Positions 1 through 11,975 of a stretch of DNA of 64,000 bases are shown here, one piece after another. This DNA comes from Gnetum montanum (lineage: Eukaryota; Streptophyta; Gnetopsida; Gnetales; Gnetaceae): positions 1 to 64,000 of the forward strand of contig MNCI01002328.1 in assembly GCA_015680685.1 (NCBI GenBank), in the 5' to 3' direction. Position numbers and translations under genes: made by a program. How positions within the stretch are numbered: the stretch's first letter is position 1; every line of letters starts with the position of its first letter. The notes beneath the pieces were generated by a model that did no database searches, had not been told where the DNA came from, and saw only the letters and a program-made list of their open reading frames with translations.

Positions 1-526
1 ACTTAGAATAATGTTTACTATTTTCTTAATTAATGTTTATTTTTCATGCACTTTACCATTACTATTATTAAGCAGAATGAGTACAAGTGATCTTCAGAAC
101 TTAAGTATAATTGCTTGATCACCCAATAGTGTTATCGCTTGGTTTACCTAGTAGCAAAGTACTTGGTAATTCCAATAGTAGTTACACAAAGTTGAGAGTG
201 TGTACAGAAGGTTAAGACTAAATACTCATCACCTTAAAATAGAATAGATTTGTTTATTACTTTAGTTAGAATTAGATGTAGAAATTATTTTTACGTTACC
301 ATGTTCACTAGAAGTAGTAATGGCCTACCAACATCAATTATCATATACCTCACTATGAGTTAAACCATGTCCATAGATTTCACTAGCTCATGTGCTAAGA
401 CAATGGTCTTGAACTTTAACCTATTACTAGCATAATCACATTGCCTCATCCACAGATTATGATCTGGTCATGTGTGAACACCTGTGACTTGTATGGTTGG
501 GTGCTAGATTACTCCACTGCTCATCA
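1..526 (+). mobile_element. LTR fragment (element F), cut by window start
   Basis: This is the downstream part of an LTR. It ends in TCATCA at 526. Its last ~50 bases (TATGGTTGGG, then CACTGCTCATCA) match the LTR ends of elements B and C in this window, and the body shares the segment with GAATGAGTAC and CCTAGTAGC seen in C's LTRs. The 5' part lies outside the window. What follows 526 does not look like the primer-binding site used by B and C, so this is more likely a 3' or solo LTR than a 5' LTR. The orientation is inferred from the match to C. Confidence 0.6.
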
Positions 527-859
527 CTAGTTTTAGGCCCTAGTGAGCTACAGGAGAATTTTTCTTATGTTTTAAAAAATTTTATGGGATTTTTAGGTTT
601 TAAAATTTTTATGATAATTTTGTGTTTTAAAAGGTCAAGCATAAAGAGAAAGGTAAACTATACATAAGAATAAGTCATAAACTACATGTGAAATAAAGCT
701 AACACAAGGCAAAATATAATAAAGCAAAATGATTTATGTAAACAAAGTTTAAACTAGACTAAGAAAGTAAAGAGAAAAAGCTACGTGATTATTAGCATAG
801 CGGCAAGTGACTAGAGAACATACATTAATCATGCACCTACTTCATAATCTTTAGTAAGG
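527..859. other. AT-rich stretch, nothing recognised
   Basis: No reading frame or family match was seen. It lies between the LTR fragment F and the protease end of element E, and probably contains the broken edge of E. Confidence 0.4.
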
Positions 860-1421
860 TGTATGGTCTCCGTTCCATGATCTTGTACTCTCCATTTCCC
901 TCACTAACTATGTTGAACAAGAGCTCTTCCCATGGTGCCTCCATGGTTTTATTGTTATCGGTTTTGACCTCATCTACTTTATCGAGCTTCTACTTCATTC
1001 TTAATTGTAGGAGCTTCCTCTTGAAACTCCACTTCAAACTCTTGCTCTATGTCAATGTTGTTGACCGTCAAGGAAACCTCACTATCACTATGAATAATTA
1101 TCTCACCTCCCTCATAGGGTAGGTGATATTCTTAGTGGATAAATTAGGAAATAGATTGTAATTGATCTAACCAAGGCCTTCCCAGGATCACGTTAATCTT
1201 GGTGTCTCTTCCACCACCAAGAAGTTGGCTATTGTGGGAGATTGCTTCTCTGCTATGAAGTCCAAAGAAATAGAGCCTTTTATGGCAACCCATGATCCAT
1301 TAAATGATTTTAGAGTGGAAGTAGAATTTTTTTTCATATGTTCTACTAGGTCTAACCATTCAACAATGGTATAAGATATAATGTGAGTTGTTGCTCCATT
1401 GTCTACGTGCATCTTGTGCAC
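860..1421 (-). pseudogene. Aspartic protease remnant, Tat-type element E
   Basis: Read on the minus strand this is the retroviral-type protease segment of a Ty3/Gypsy polyprotein. The active-site region reads HVDNGATTHII, followed by LKSFNGSW and FLVVEETP. It aligns through this length with the protease of element D (HVDEGATTNVIP, IKSFNGAW, FLVVEEMPGF at 36.7-37.2 kb). The frame breaks soon after FLVVEETPRLT, and the rest survives only as nucleotide similarity down to about 860. Enzymes of this type cleave the Gag-Pol precursor; this copy is dead. It is A/T-shifted relative to D. Confidence 0.7.
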
Positions 1422-4300
1422 CTTGTACTATCCAACCCTTATTGTTATGAAGGGTCCTCATTATCTCACCATCCTAGGGATTGGTTTTAACGTCACTATA
1501 ACAAAATAGTAGTACAGTTGATTTCATTTCTTTCCTAGGTGAGGGTGGTACCATCACTTCATGGATGGACTCTTCATTAGTGAGTATGTCCTCACTAATG
1601 GGAATTTAGATCAACCTTTTTACTAATGCTTCACAATGAGTGAAAGAAGTCATTACTAAGTCATATAGGCTAAGAGAAGTATTCTTCTATTTTAAAGACT
1701 ATTTAACCAATTCCAAGGCATTAAGAAGGTTTTTTTTATTGGTTGTTGGTTTCTTCTTCTTGTTAACTTTAACCTCCTCCATTTATCCCAGGATGTAAAC
1801 TTCGTGTTTCAACATATGTGGTTTAACCTTCTTTCCCTTCTCTTGCTATTTGGAATCCTCCCTTAGTTGATTGGTTGAGGCATTTTGAGCATTAGAGCTC
1901 ATGGAAATGGCTAAAATGGGTGTGGGATTCGATGGATCCACCTCCTTCCAAGCCTTCACCCTCTTGTTATCTTGGGCCTTGGGTTTTGATGCAAACTTCT
2001 TGCATTATTTGTTGGGTGATTTCTTGTTGTTGGATAGTGAAGAAGTCATTACAATGGCCACCATGGGCAAACCTTGATCGGTTTGCGTTGTAGGTTTTAT
2101 CGTGATGGGAGGGAATAATCTAATCACAAAGGGCTCCTTTTGAGGCATCGATGATGGTATTATTACAACAAAAGGAGTCCTTGAACTAGATGAAGTTGAA
2201 GGGCTCCTTTTGTCACAAGGAGGTACCCAACAAACAACTCCCTAGTAGGTCTTGAATTTTTTCTCACGTTGAATGTTCCTATCATATATGGACTATAATT
2301 GACATTCAACAAGTATTTGTACACCTACATCGATTGGTTTTATGACCTAACTAGATTCAAGCCATTGAGAACTAGCTCTCTATTATATATAATCCTTTGC
2401 AAGTCATCCTTTAGGGCTAAACAGAAGTCAGTGTAATGACTTGGCAATTGATGATAGTAAAGAAATCTATCATGTTTGAAGTACCTCGGTATAAGTAGGC
2501 CATCCTTGGTTGCCAAAGTGGGATCCTTGCTGATTTCACACAATTGATCATGCCTCTTATGGGCATTCTCTTTCATTTGTTTGTATTGGATCTAACCACT
2601 CTTAAGCAACTGCTCGAGGAGTTCAAACCGTTTTACCAACAACATAGTGTACTTTAACTGATCCTTCCTCTCAAAGTTAGGTTTGTGTAATTGGATGTAG
2701 AGGCCCCCAATGTTGATGGTTGGTTAGTTGTGGTAGGGGCCTTGGGTTGACTTGTTTTAGGTCCTTATGTGGTCTCGCTATCTTTGGCCATGGCTACATG
2801 ATTTTACTTCCCTCTCTCCTTGTCCTTCCATATGTGTTGGTTTTTGTATGCTACATAAGCATGGTCATGGCTGGCTTCAATAGCATCATCTATGTTCTTA
2901 GTCAATGAGAAAGCTTGACTTAGTGACCATGGATCTAAATAATACAATCTAGACTTGATGAAGTCAATGATCACCCCTTGAAGATGCCCATAAGGTGAAT
3001 TTTGGCTATAGGTTCAGGAATCTTGTTGAGTAGAGCATTCCATCATTGAATGAACTTCTAGATAGGTTCAAGAGCCTCCTATTTGATTTTCATTAGTTTA
3101 TCCAAGGTGGTATCTGATTTCAAGTTATATTTGAAATGATTCGCAAATTGTGAAATCAAGTTTTCCAATGAGGCAATAGATCCTCTAGGCAACACATGAG
3201 ACCAATCTAGTGTTTTTCTTGTAAGAAACATAAGGAATATTCTCATGATTGTATGAGGTTAAGCCTGTAGCAACAGGCACTTGGAATAGAAGCTAGTAAG
3301 TTGTGCATTGGGATCACCCTCACCATAGCACTTTATAAATTTTGGGATTGGAATGCCTAAAGGAAGAGTTATTTATGGGATGGTTGAACTAATAGGATCA
3401 TCCTGATAAAATTCCATCTTCATAGTAGAGGCCTTGAGTTTATGTAACTCTTTCATAAGCACTTGGATCATTTAAAAAGCTTAATCCAAGCCTTGAGGTA
3501 CTTTCAACAAGTTGAGCGCTCTGTACAAAGGGTTATAGAGTGAGTTGAGAGGCTTGTGGCCTTGTTATGGGCAATGGTAAGGATGGCAAAGGTTGAGTTA
3601 GCATCATTGTAGGGGGACTAAACAATGAGAATGGTGTTTATTCCGGTATCCAGAAAACAAAGGAGGTGAATGAGGTATGAGATGCTTGGGTCATTATTGG
3701 GACCCACTAGAATGGAGAAGGGATGAGTTGTAGTAAGCATCATAAGTGTTGGCTAAGCAGATTCAGGCTATGTGGCAAAAGACATGAAGGAGAAAAGAGA
3801 GGTCAATTGAGACACATGTTGTGCTTGGTGGGTGGCTATGATAGATGTTGACCCAAACATAGTAGGATAGGTAGGAGGAGAAGAGGGTTGGGATACTTGC
3901 TCCATGGATGAGGCAAAAGACGTTGAATTGGGTGCAGTTGTTTGGAAAGCCAACTGTTGGAAAAGACTCCCTATGAAGTTGTCAAGCTTAGGTTCAACCT
4001 CAAATTCATCATGTTCCTCATGGTGGCTCTCTACGTTAGCCTTCTCACCTAACTTATCCATCTTAATCAATTGGTCAAGTAGGGATGTATGGATGTCATT
4101 TAATTTTATCTTATCATAAGGGGAGGGTATATACTCCTTCCCATTCCTATGGATCAACTCAAACTCATGCTTGGACTTGGACTCTATGTGTGGGATGAGC
4201 ATGCTAACTACGATTTTGGCAAATATGAAGTTGTAATATTCTTCATTTATGATGGAAAAATTTGGGCTTTAACCCTTTTTTCTAAGTGATTACCTATGCT
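1422..4300 (-). pseudogene. Gag and gag-protease linker, Tat-type element E (decayed)
   Basis: This is the decayed gag of a Tat-lineage Ty3/Gypsy element, minus strand. Three blocks match element D. Near 4260-4070 the N-terminal block carries YNFIFAKI and ELIHRNGKEY (D has YNFICVKI and EVLHRGGYDF). Near 3000-3200 is the core gag region, where the plus strand resembles D's 38.8-39.0 kb. At 2340-2576 is the C-terminal zinc-binding-like block, YYHQLPSHYTDFCLALKDDL, matching D's YHQMCGHDTDYCWALKDDI. In D this reads C-x2-H-x4-H-x4-C; here the first Cys and a His are lost. The linker at 1422-2339 corresponds to D's 37.3-38.1 kb. There are many stops and shifts. Gag would form the particle shell. 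Confidence 0.65.
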
Positions 4301-4559
4301 CAATGATAGCTAGATCCTTTGGATCATATACATGTATGACATCCTGGTTTGAGGCAATTTTGTGAAGTTAATTGGAAATATAGTTGACTTGCTAAAAGGC
4401 ATTAACTAGATATTCAATCTAATTTTTAAATTAATAATCCCAATAGATGGTAATATCCAAGGTATAAATGGTTTCAACTATGAAAGAGGTTCAATCTACA
4501 ACTGCAAGTGCAATGGAGATGACAGTGGCAGTGGTATGCACTGCACTAGTGAAAATTTA

Positions 4560-5445
4560 AATTTAACAAATTTCAATATTTTTCAAGTCTTAAAGTGCAA
4601 GAAACAAAGGCTTGCACTACAATTGGTTACTAGAAGAAATTGGTTTGGAAAATTTTAAAGGTAGGTTTTCAGCTTTCACACTTCTTACTTCACCCAACCT
4701 ACACTGGGAAATACACTAGTTATTTCTTTACAATAGAAGTACAATGGCCTTCCTAGCAATAAATATGCTAGGATCCTATAAAAGATACACTATTATTCTC
4801 ACAAAAATATGCTAACCACACAAATAGCATGTTGCGTTTCAGTTGCAAAAAAGATATGCTAGTTTTAAGAAAATAAGCGAGGTTTTGGTTTTGGAGTAGA
4901 AGATACATTGAGTTGGCTCTAAAAAAATATGCTAAGGTTATTCCCAACAAAGGATACACTAGCTTAAACCAAATAAGTTGGTTTTGATCAACCAAGAATG
5001 TGGTGGTACTTTTCCCTATGGGAAAAAATATGCTGGTTATGAGAAAGATGTGAAAGATGTGATGGGTATCAAAAGATACACTGGTGGTTCTTAGAAAGAT
5101 GTGATGGACCTTTCCAAGAAATCCAATAGAAAAATTTCACAACAAAAAGTGGTTGGTAACTAGAAAAATTACATTGGCTTTTGGAAATTCCAAAGGTAGA
5201 TTCAAATGAACATAGAATGTAGGTTCCTTCATAAAATACACTAGCTTTGGAAAAGTCCAACAACTACTACGAAATTTTTGGTAACACCCAAACTTACTAT
5301 AATAAGTACGTTGAGTACACATTATAGTAGAATGGATGGTTGTGTTGGTTTTCTTGCCCAGGTTTCAATGCAAATTTGAAGATTTTAATTTGTAGAAACA
5401 ATTTTGAAGAGGACAAAGCAAGATTAGATGAAGAATTTGGATGAA
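4560..5445 (-). repeat. Leader of element E with scattered TATGCT/TACACT sites
   Basis: This non-coding stretch lies between E's gag start and its primer-binding site. It holds about a dozen copies of ATATGCTA or ATACACTA-like octamers on the plus strand, near 4712, 4763, 4788, 4807, 4853, 4927, 4953, 5028, 5076 and 5237. The two versions differ exactly as the two deamination products of TACGCT would. TACGC is the motif that fills the LTRs of the related element D. The link between the two is an inference. Confidence 0.45.
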
Positions 5446-5464
5446 GGTCCTCCTTCTAACATCA
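5446..5464 (-). other. Primer-binding site, element E
   Basis: On the minus strand this reads TGATGTTAGAAGGAGGACC. It matches D's candidate primer-binding site (TGGCACTAGAAGGAGGGCC) at the same place, a few bases inside the LTR. It fixes the orientation of E as minus. Confidence 0.5.
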
Positions 5465-5469
5465 AAAAC

Positions 5470-6587
5470 TATTACACCAAAAAAATTTAGTGTTGGAAAA
5501 CCAAAGCTCTCAATTGGAACAATTTAACCTTGGATCCCAAGGGCCTCCAAAGAGAGGATCTAAGGCACCTTGGATAGTCATGTCAATAAACCCAGGAACT
5601 TAGAAATCATATACAAGTTCAAGCAAATTTAAGAAATTGTAGGTCTAATACTCAAGAGCATACACAAAATAAACTTGAAGTGAAAAATTATAAACTTGTA
5701 ATAAAAAAATGAACTACCCAAATTATATTAAAATAACAAACTTTTTTAGAGAATGAGTTTCAAAATATGTACAAGTTATGTGCTTAAATGCATAAGGAGC
5801 TGCACAGATGATGCTTGAAGTCTAGTGAAACTGGAAGATTGTGTCATATAGTCAGTTGCTCGATCTAGGTGCCTCCATGCCTCAATTTCCCACACTCCTT
5901 ACTAGTTCACAAGTATAGATCTACTATGTTGGTGTTCAGAAAATGGTGGAATGGTTGTTGGACTCTTGGAAATGTGCACTATGCTAATAGTCATAATGTT
6001 CAAATCCAATGCTCAAGAATGCTAAAAATGCCAAAAGTCCCTTCAATATGTTTGAATTTTATTTATATAGGCTATGTGGTTGCTGATTTCATGCTACTGA
6101 TCCTCTGCCATAATTATTGATAAATTGATTCAATTTGTAGGTGTTGTAGGCCCTTCATGCCCATTCTATCTTACAAATTTCATAAGTTTTATGGAAAATA
6201 TGTTGGTTTTGGATTCTCCTAGAAAAATGCACTAGCCTTTGATGTGCTGTAGCATAAATATGCTAGCTTTGATGTTAACATTGAAACCCATGAAATTAAT
6301 ACAGTGGTTGCAAGTTGTTCCAGCGTATTAATTGCCATAGCCAACATAAGTTTCATGAAAAACCTAAATTTGGCAACTCCCAAGGCATTTCCAACCTTCC
6401 CAAGCTTAGATACATACTTAATATAGCTTTTTTCACTTGAGAAGGGAGGAAACAACAACTTATGAGGCATTTTTCAGCCTCAATAAGTATGTGAGATTAT
6501 AAACCCTAAATTGCAAACTGCACATTTTACACCAAGATCTTACCTCAATTCCAATGGTGAAGGTCATGAGTTGCCACATGAGTTTCA
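5470..6587 (-). mobile_element. 5' LTR of Tat-type element E (decayed)
   Basis: The plus strand begins TATTACACCA where D's LTR begins TGTAACGATA, directly next to the matching primer-binding site. The first ~100 bases remain alignable with D's LTR (GGAAAA, AACAATTTAACC, GGATCC). The outer edge at about 6587 (GAGTTTCA against D's GTGTTTCA) is an estimate. The next bases belong to an unrelated RT scrap. A few decayed TATGCT-like sites lie at 6199-6260. No second LTR is in the window. Confidence 0.45.
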
Positions 6588-6589
6588 TT

Positions 6590-7071
6590 AGTGATGTTTC
6601 ATATTGGACTACTAAATGACTATTTTGCTAATTAAGAGTAAGATTAGTTTTAAAACATTGGTTTAAGAGGCAGTCCAACACTTGTTCAAAATTTGACTTA
6701 TATGTGGAGAAATCATCAATGAATACCTCCACACTTTTGCTAGTTTATTTCTAAAATATTCTAAGGAAAATTCTCTAAAAAGTCATCAAGGTATTCCAAA
6801 GATCTAATGGTATCTTTCTCTATGCAAAGATCCCCTAGGGACTCATGAAATTTGTATTTTTCTAGTCTTTTAGAGCTATTTGAATTTGCTTATATCCATT
6901 ATATCCATCTAGAAAATTATAGAATTTATGCCCTGTAATGGTATCTAAGACTTGATTGACAAATGGTAGACAAAAATGCTCCTTAAATATATCCATATTC
7001 AACAACCTCAAATCTATATAGATCATCAACTTATAGTCTTCCTTTGAAATAATAATGAATGGGCTTGTCAC
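6590..7071 (-). pseudogene. Athila-type reverse transcriptase fragment
   Basis: The minus-strand translation gives an RT finger/palm segment: IYIDLRLLNMDIFKEHF, then LPFVNQVLDTITGH, then NFLDGYNGYKQIQIAL. It closely resembles the RT of element B (CIDFRLVNMATFKNHF, FLDGYIGYNQIQIAL). Further along, in another frame, are EYLDDF and VEVFIDDFSTY, remnants of the catalytic x-x-DD region. It is truncated at both ends: by unrelated DNA on the right and by E's LTR on the left. It is the probable target into which E inserted. Confidence 0.65.
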
Positions 7072-8443
7072 ATCTTAAACTTAATTATAGATAAATTATC
7101 AAATCACTTAAAGAAGACATGAAAAAAAACTTAATTTATTAACAATTCCTTAAATAACTTAAGCACTTATAAAATCATATAAGCATGTAAACATTTAAAA
7201 ACTTAATAACTTAAAAGCTACTTGGAATTCCATAGTAGAATATTTATGCCTAATTAGGCCTCTTTACAACATGAATCAAAGTTCAACAAAAAAATCCACA
7301 TTTAAGGCCAACATACAAATCATTAAATGGCTAAAATATAACATGAAATACAAAAGAAATAATCTTTCATCTAATGTTGAACCTAGACCAACTTCAGAGC
7401 TTCCTACTAAATCTACATGACATGCAAGATTTCATCCAAAGAAACATGACTAGAAGATGAAACCCACACTACAAAGCATACTGTTAGAACCAATAAAAAT
7501 TACCAATTAACATAACTATTAATTAATATCATTAACATTACTATTAATTCCTACCATTAATCCATTATTTGCTTCTTGGTTTCAATGTTATTCCTGTGAA
7601 GCTTCCAACATCAAATGTTTTGAGTAACTATAACACTAACACTAACTTAACTATGCATCAATGACTCCACATCTAATTAGGCCAATCCTCATGGAAAACA
7701 AGAAAAATTATTGGGTAGAACCCTCATGCATATCTAGACCAACGATTGGGCTATGTTATGGCTAGCATCAATCCTCTAGTTATCCTAGGTCCTAGATCCT
7801 CTCTACCATCCTAGATAAGATCTATTACTGATTGCAATGCCACTAGATTGATAAGCCAACTCTGATGTTAACCTAGATGACTGACTAGTCATTTCTGCAC
7901 TAGTTTCCTTATTACAAATCATGTTGTCAATAAACCCTACCTATACTGATTGTAATTCCCCTAAGATAAGGTTAACTCAGTATAAATGACTAACCTACCA
8001 ATATTAGTATCTTATTTGTTGTTTTCTCAATTTCAACATGTCAAACATGCTCATACATGCCTAAAATATCTACAACTTTCATCAAGCAAAGATGTCATTT
8101 CTATCAAATGTTGCCACCATTGCATGTGGAAAAGTTTTGTTATGACTTCCATCATGATCCCTAGTATAAGTCGTGATGCATGAGAACCTATTGTTACTAC
8201 TACTAAAAGAAGAAGGTATCATAAGAGAAAGATGATCAGGATGCATAGCAAATGTTACCAAAAATAGTGAATTACAATTTGATCATTAAAAACTACTATT
8301 AGATCAATAATACACATAATATGATTAGATTATCAATAAAAACCATCATAAGAAAAGCATGTATAATAAGATAAGTTACTTATTCAATTGATGAAATTAG
8401 AAATATTTCCTCTAGCATCAAGGATCAACTATGTAAAAAGTTT
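7072..8443. other. AT-rich stretch, nothing recognised
   Basis: About 1.4 kb of AT-rich DNA. Short open frames exist on both strands, but none has a recognisable motif. It is probably very old repeat. Confidence 0.4.
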
Positions 8444-9458
8444 TGTTAGGAGAGATGGTGTAGGGACATCTCTTCTGATCCCCTTTGTTCCTTCCTACAC
8501 GTATGTGTTTGCAGGTTCCAAACTTTTAGAAGAAATATTGAAGGGTTAGAGGACATCTTGATAGAGGCCTAGAATTGATAGGAGACATCTATAAAGAAGA
8601 GGAGACATCTTGCTATTTTGGCAATCATCTCGGGTAAGACATCTTATCGTAGAAAAGGATGTCTTGAGAAAGATGTCTCCCCTTAACAAAAGACATTTTG
8701 CACAAGATGTCTTCCTTATCTATAAGATGTCTTATTCTTGGAGAAGACATCTTGGAAAAATAGTAAACATCTTGCCTAAGAACAATAATTTCATAATAGA
8801 TGTCTTCTAAAGGTCAAAGACAACCTGTACAGCTAGGGAAACCTTTGAAAACACTTATTCCAATTTGAGAAATAGCAAAAACATGATGAAAAAGGATGAA
8901 AATAGACAAAGAGAAGGTGAGAAGACTTGGAAAACATCTGAAGAGACTCAAATGAAGTTGAGAAAAGGTTTCTAGGTTTCTTATCTTCTAGTTTGACATA
9001 AATATTGTGGTATTCACTATTGTTATGATAATATGAGTGAGAATAAAGCTCCTAAGAGTGGAGAGCTGAGCAAAAGAGTGTGATTGAGCACATTAAGTGA
9101 GTGCAATTGGGGATTGTAGCTCCAAGATCAACTTTTGGTATGTTGTTCTATGTGTTTTATTCTCTTTTGTCTTACTTGTGAGTTGAGATCTCAATCCCAG
9201 ATTATGGAAGAGATTCTCTATTAGTTGTGTCTCACATTAAGAATAACCATCATATGGCTATAGAGCCTTATGCTCTACAATATCAGTTGAGTGTGATAGG
9301 TTTTGGATCTTCATGGATTTTTACAATCCTATTCTAATCTTCTAATAAATTAAGTAAAGATAGCTAGTTTTCTTATTTTCTAGCCAAATTTTGTATCTTT
9401 GCATAATATCTAGAGTTAGTATTTGAAGGTGATTTATTTGTGGAGTGAACTTACTCCA
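8444..9458 (+). mobile_element. 5' LTR of Ty3/Gypsy element G
   Basis: It starts TGTTAGGAGAGATGG and ends TTACTCCA, about 1015 bp. A tRNA-Met-type primer-binding site follows seven bases later. The same LTR family, reversed and more decayed, flanks element H. The 5' third (8540-8815) is packed with GACATCT/AGATGTC heptamers in both orientations, more than a dozen, which could act as U3 enhancer sites. No matching 3' LTR was found; the element appears truncated after gag. Confidence 0.7.
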
Positions 9459-9465
9459 GCATTAT

Positions 9466-9477
9466 TGGTATCAAATC
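9466..9477 (+). other. Primer-binding site, element G (tRNA-Met type)
   Basis: TGGTATCAAATC lies just after the LTR, close to the standard TGGTATCAGAGC complementary to initiator tRNA-Met. It confirms the plus orientation. Confidence 0.7.
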
Positions 9478-9556
9478 TTAAATTATGTTGAGCTTTAGAA
9501 CTTAGATTTATGTTAATTATTGCTTAGAAATTGGTTGAGGATTTTTTCAAATTCAA

Positions 9557-10615
9557 ATGGCACCCAAGAAGAAACAAGTGTAAGTCCTAAATCAAGACAT
9601 GGAAAGCATGAAGTCTACATTCTAGATGATGATTGCTTAGTTAGATGAAATCAACACAAAGGTAGATAGGAATATTAGTCCTAGCCATATCCAAATATGC
9701 AAAGGTGAAGAGCATGTGCATTCAAATGAAGAAGTTTCACAACGAGGTGGAGAGGGAGCAAATGAAGAAGAAGGATAATCCAACTATGGGAGTGTAGAAA
9801 ACCATCAGCCAAGGATTCCAATCGAAGGAAATCTTATTTCTCAAATGAGAAATCTAAGAAATCCAATGGTATTAAACACTTCTCTAAGAAAGCTTCATGA
9901 GGGAGATGAAGTAACGCTTTCTAAAGCATTCAAAAATGTTGTCATAATTTCCTACGTGAAGTTAAAGACTTTTAATGGTGTAGATGACACCAATGCTTTT
10001 GCAAGTTAGTTGAAGGTACTTGAGAAGCATTTTCAATTAGTAGAGGTATCAAATAACTTGAGGGTATCTATTACTGAATCCAAATTAAAAGGTATGACTT
10101 CTACTTGGTGGGAAATGGATACCTAATGTTATGAAATACAAAATAATCAACCTATCAGTGATTGGGATCTAATAAAATTGAGGTTAAAGAGAAAAGTTAA
10201 ATAGTCTTGCCAAAGAAAAGAAACCATTATGAAGTTAAAATTCCTAAGGCAAGGTGAAAAAGATGTAAAAGAATTCTACATTGAATTTTGTGATGTATTC
10301 CATCAAGCTAACGTAAACTAGGAAGAGTACGAATAGGCTTTAATCTTTTTAGGAGGTCTCAAAATGGTGTACCAGTAGAAATTTTCTTTTTATGAGCCAC
10401 AAATTCTTGATGAGGCTTATGATTTGGCACTCAAGGCTAAGAAGAAATTAGGTGGATTCAAAAACAAGAGCAAACAAACTTTCAAGGAAAGAAAGACGGG
10501 ATCCAAGTCCAAATCTAAAGACAAGGAGAACAGCCAAGATAAGAAGACAAAAAGAGGTGATGAGAAGGACAAAGCGGGACAAGAAGAAGACTATGAGTTG
10601 TATCTCAATAAATAG
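9557..10615 (+). pseudogene. Gag of Ty3/Gypsy element G
   Basis: One reading frame runs from ATG (MAPKKKQV) to a TAA at 10613, broken by several in-frame stops. Recognisable gag landmarks are KTFNGVDDTNAF, GMTSTWWEMDT (the conserved tryptophan pair of plant Gypsy gags), FLRQGEKDVKEFYIEF and the YEPQILDEAYDLALKAKKK block, followed by a very lysine-rich tail. The same order occurs in element H's gag (KTFNGVDGTNAF, GMASTWWE), so the two elements are one family. The frame ends before the Cys-His zinc knuckle seen in H, so the 3' end of gag and all of pol are missing. Confidence 0.7.
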
Positions 10616-11084
10616 TTTTTCTCTAACTTACTAATAGTCCAGCAATCCTTGAGCAAGTTTACTAGTTAGAAGTCCATGAAGGTAGGCTTGTACAAGCAGC
10701 AGTTGATCTTGCAGATAACATGCAAGGCTCTATTCAAAGGTAAGTGGTCTTTACTAGATTTGTCTTTAGCTCTATTCTTAGTGAATGTGGTTTTGAAGGT
10801 TGTTCCTAAGAACTGTCATTGACTATTATAAAACTTTGATGAGAATTGATACTTCTCTTTTATTTAGATTATCATTTTGTTGTCTATTGCTTTAATATAT
10901 TTTATTTGCCATCTAGTATTGAAGTTTCTTACCATGTGATTCTATTTACGTCGCATCCTAGTTTATTTTCAATTTTCTCATATCTATGAAATGTTCACTT
11001 TTACATATTTACAATAACAAAGCTAGAATGTTAAAAGTTAAACACCATATTACCCTCATCAAGTAAGACTATTCTCAAGTTTCT
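10616..11084. other. Junction region with an exon-like island
   Basis: No element was recognised. At 10643-10739 a 97-bp stretch is bounded by a consensus acceptor (TAGTCCAG) and a perfect donor (CAAAG then GTAAGTGG). Its frame reads LEVHEGRLVQAAVDLADNM and has one stop upstream. It may be a captured or decayed host exon; I do not recognise the protein. Confidence 0.3.
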
Positions 11085-11975
11085 ATACCCATATAAAAGA
11101 TGCCCTAGCCAATAGTCTCTTAAAATAAGTTTTCGAATGGCATTGCTGTGTGACCAAAATCTGTACATTAACACCTACTTTTCATAATAGAATGATATAG
11201 TTGAGTGTAAAAATTGGACAATTTCTAAAATGGTATGATACATGCTATCCCAATCCAAATTAGATGATTTCTTCTGGAAGAAGTAATATGAGCTACAATT
11301 TACATTATTAATAGAATCCCTACTCTCTATTTACAAAGTGTCCAAATACAATCTAGAAAACTTTATATATTTATAAATTTTTGGCATATTATCACATCTT
11401 AACACAAACCAAATCAAGTCCAATAGAAAAAGAAGAATAATTTGTAGAATATGGACTCCATACGAAAGATTATCAAATTTGGAATCTAGAGGAAGAATAA
11501 TTGGTAATTATAAGAAATGTGTTGTTTAATGAAGATGAATTACTACAAGACAAACTAGTTCACAAGAGTCCTATGAATATTGATTACAATAACAATAATG
11601 ATTATGATGATGATTGTACCCCTATAGCTAGCTCACATCAGCATCATGATGAGGATGAACAAGTCAATTTAACTTTTAGAAATCTTAATCCTTAAGATAA
11701 TAAAGATAATAATAATGAAGTACCTATGAGATCCTGAGCATGGAAGAAAATGATTAAGAGTGACAGAGACTAGGCAAATCTAGATGCTACTAAGCTAAGA
11801 CTTATAAGAGGTTAGTATAATGAATTGTATAATAATGATATTATTTATAACATTATAATAAATGATAAAGAAGCTCCAAAGATAGTTTCTTAAGCCTTTA
11901 CAATGGATCACTCAAAAAAGGAAATGGAAGCTAAATTTAAAATGATGGAAAAGAGGGAAGTATGGGAATTGGTTC
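11085..11975 (+). pseudogene. Copia element A: integrase and start of reverse transcriptase
   Basis: This is a decayed Ty1/Copia pol on the plus strand. At 11150-11350 the integrase end is readable (IYIINRIPTLY, the usual NRxPT block). At 11501 follows IIRNVLFNEDELLQDK, matching the RDVxFDE segment between integrase and RT. At 11850-11975 the RT begins (APKIVS, SKKEMEAKFKMMEKREVWEL). The RT then stops abruptly inside the WELV block and resumes at 13133 after an insertion. There are many stops and shifts. It is the oldest host element of the nest. Confidence 0.65.
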
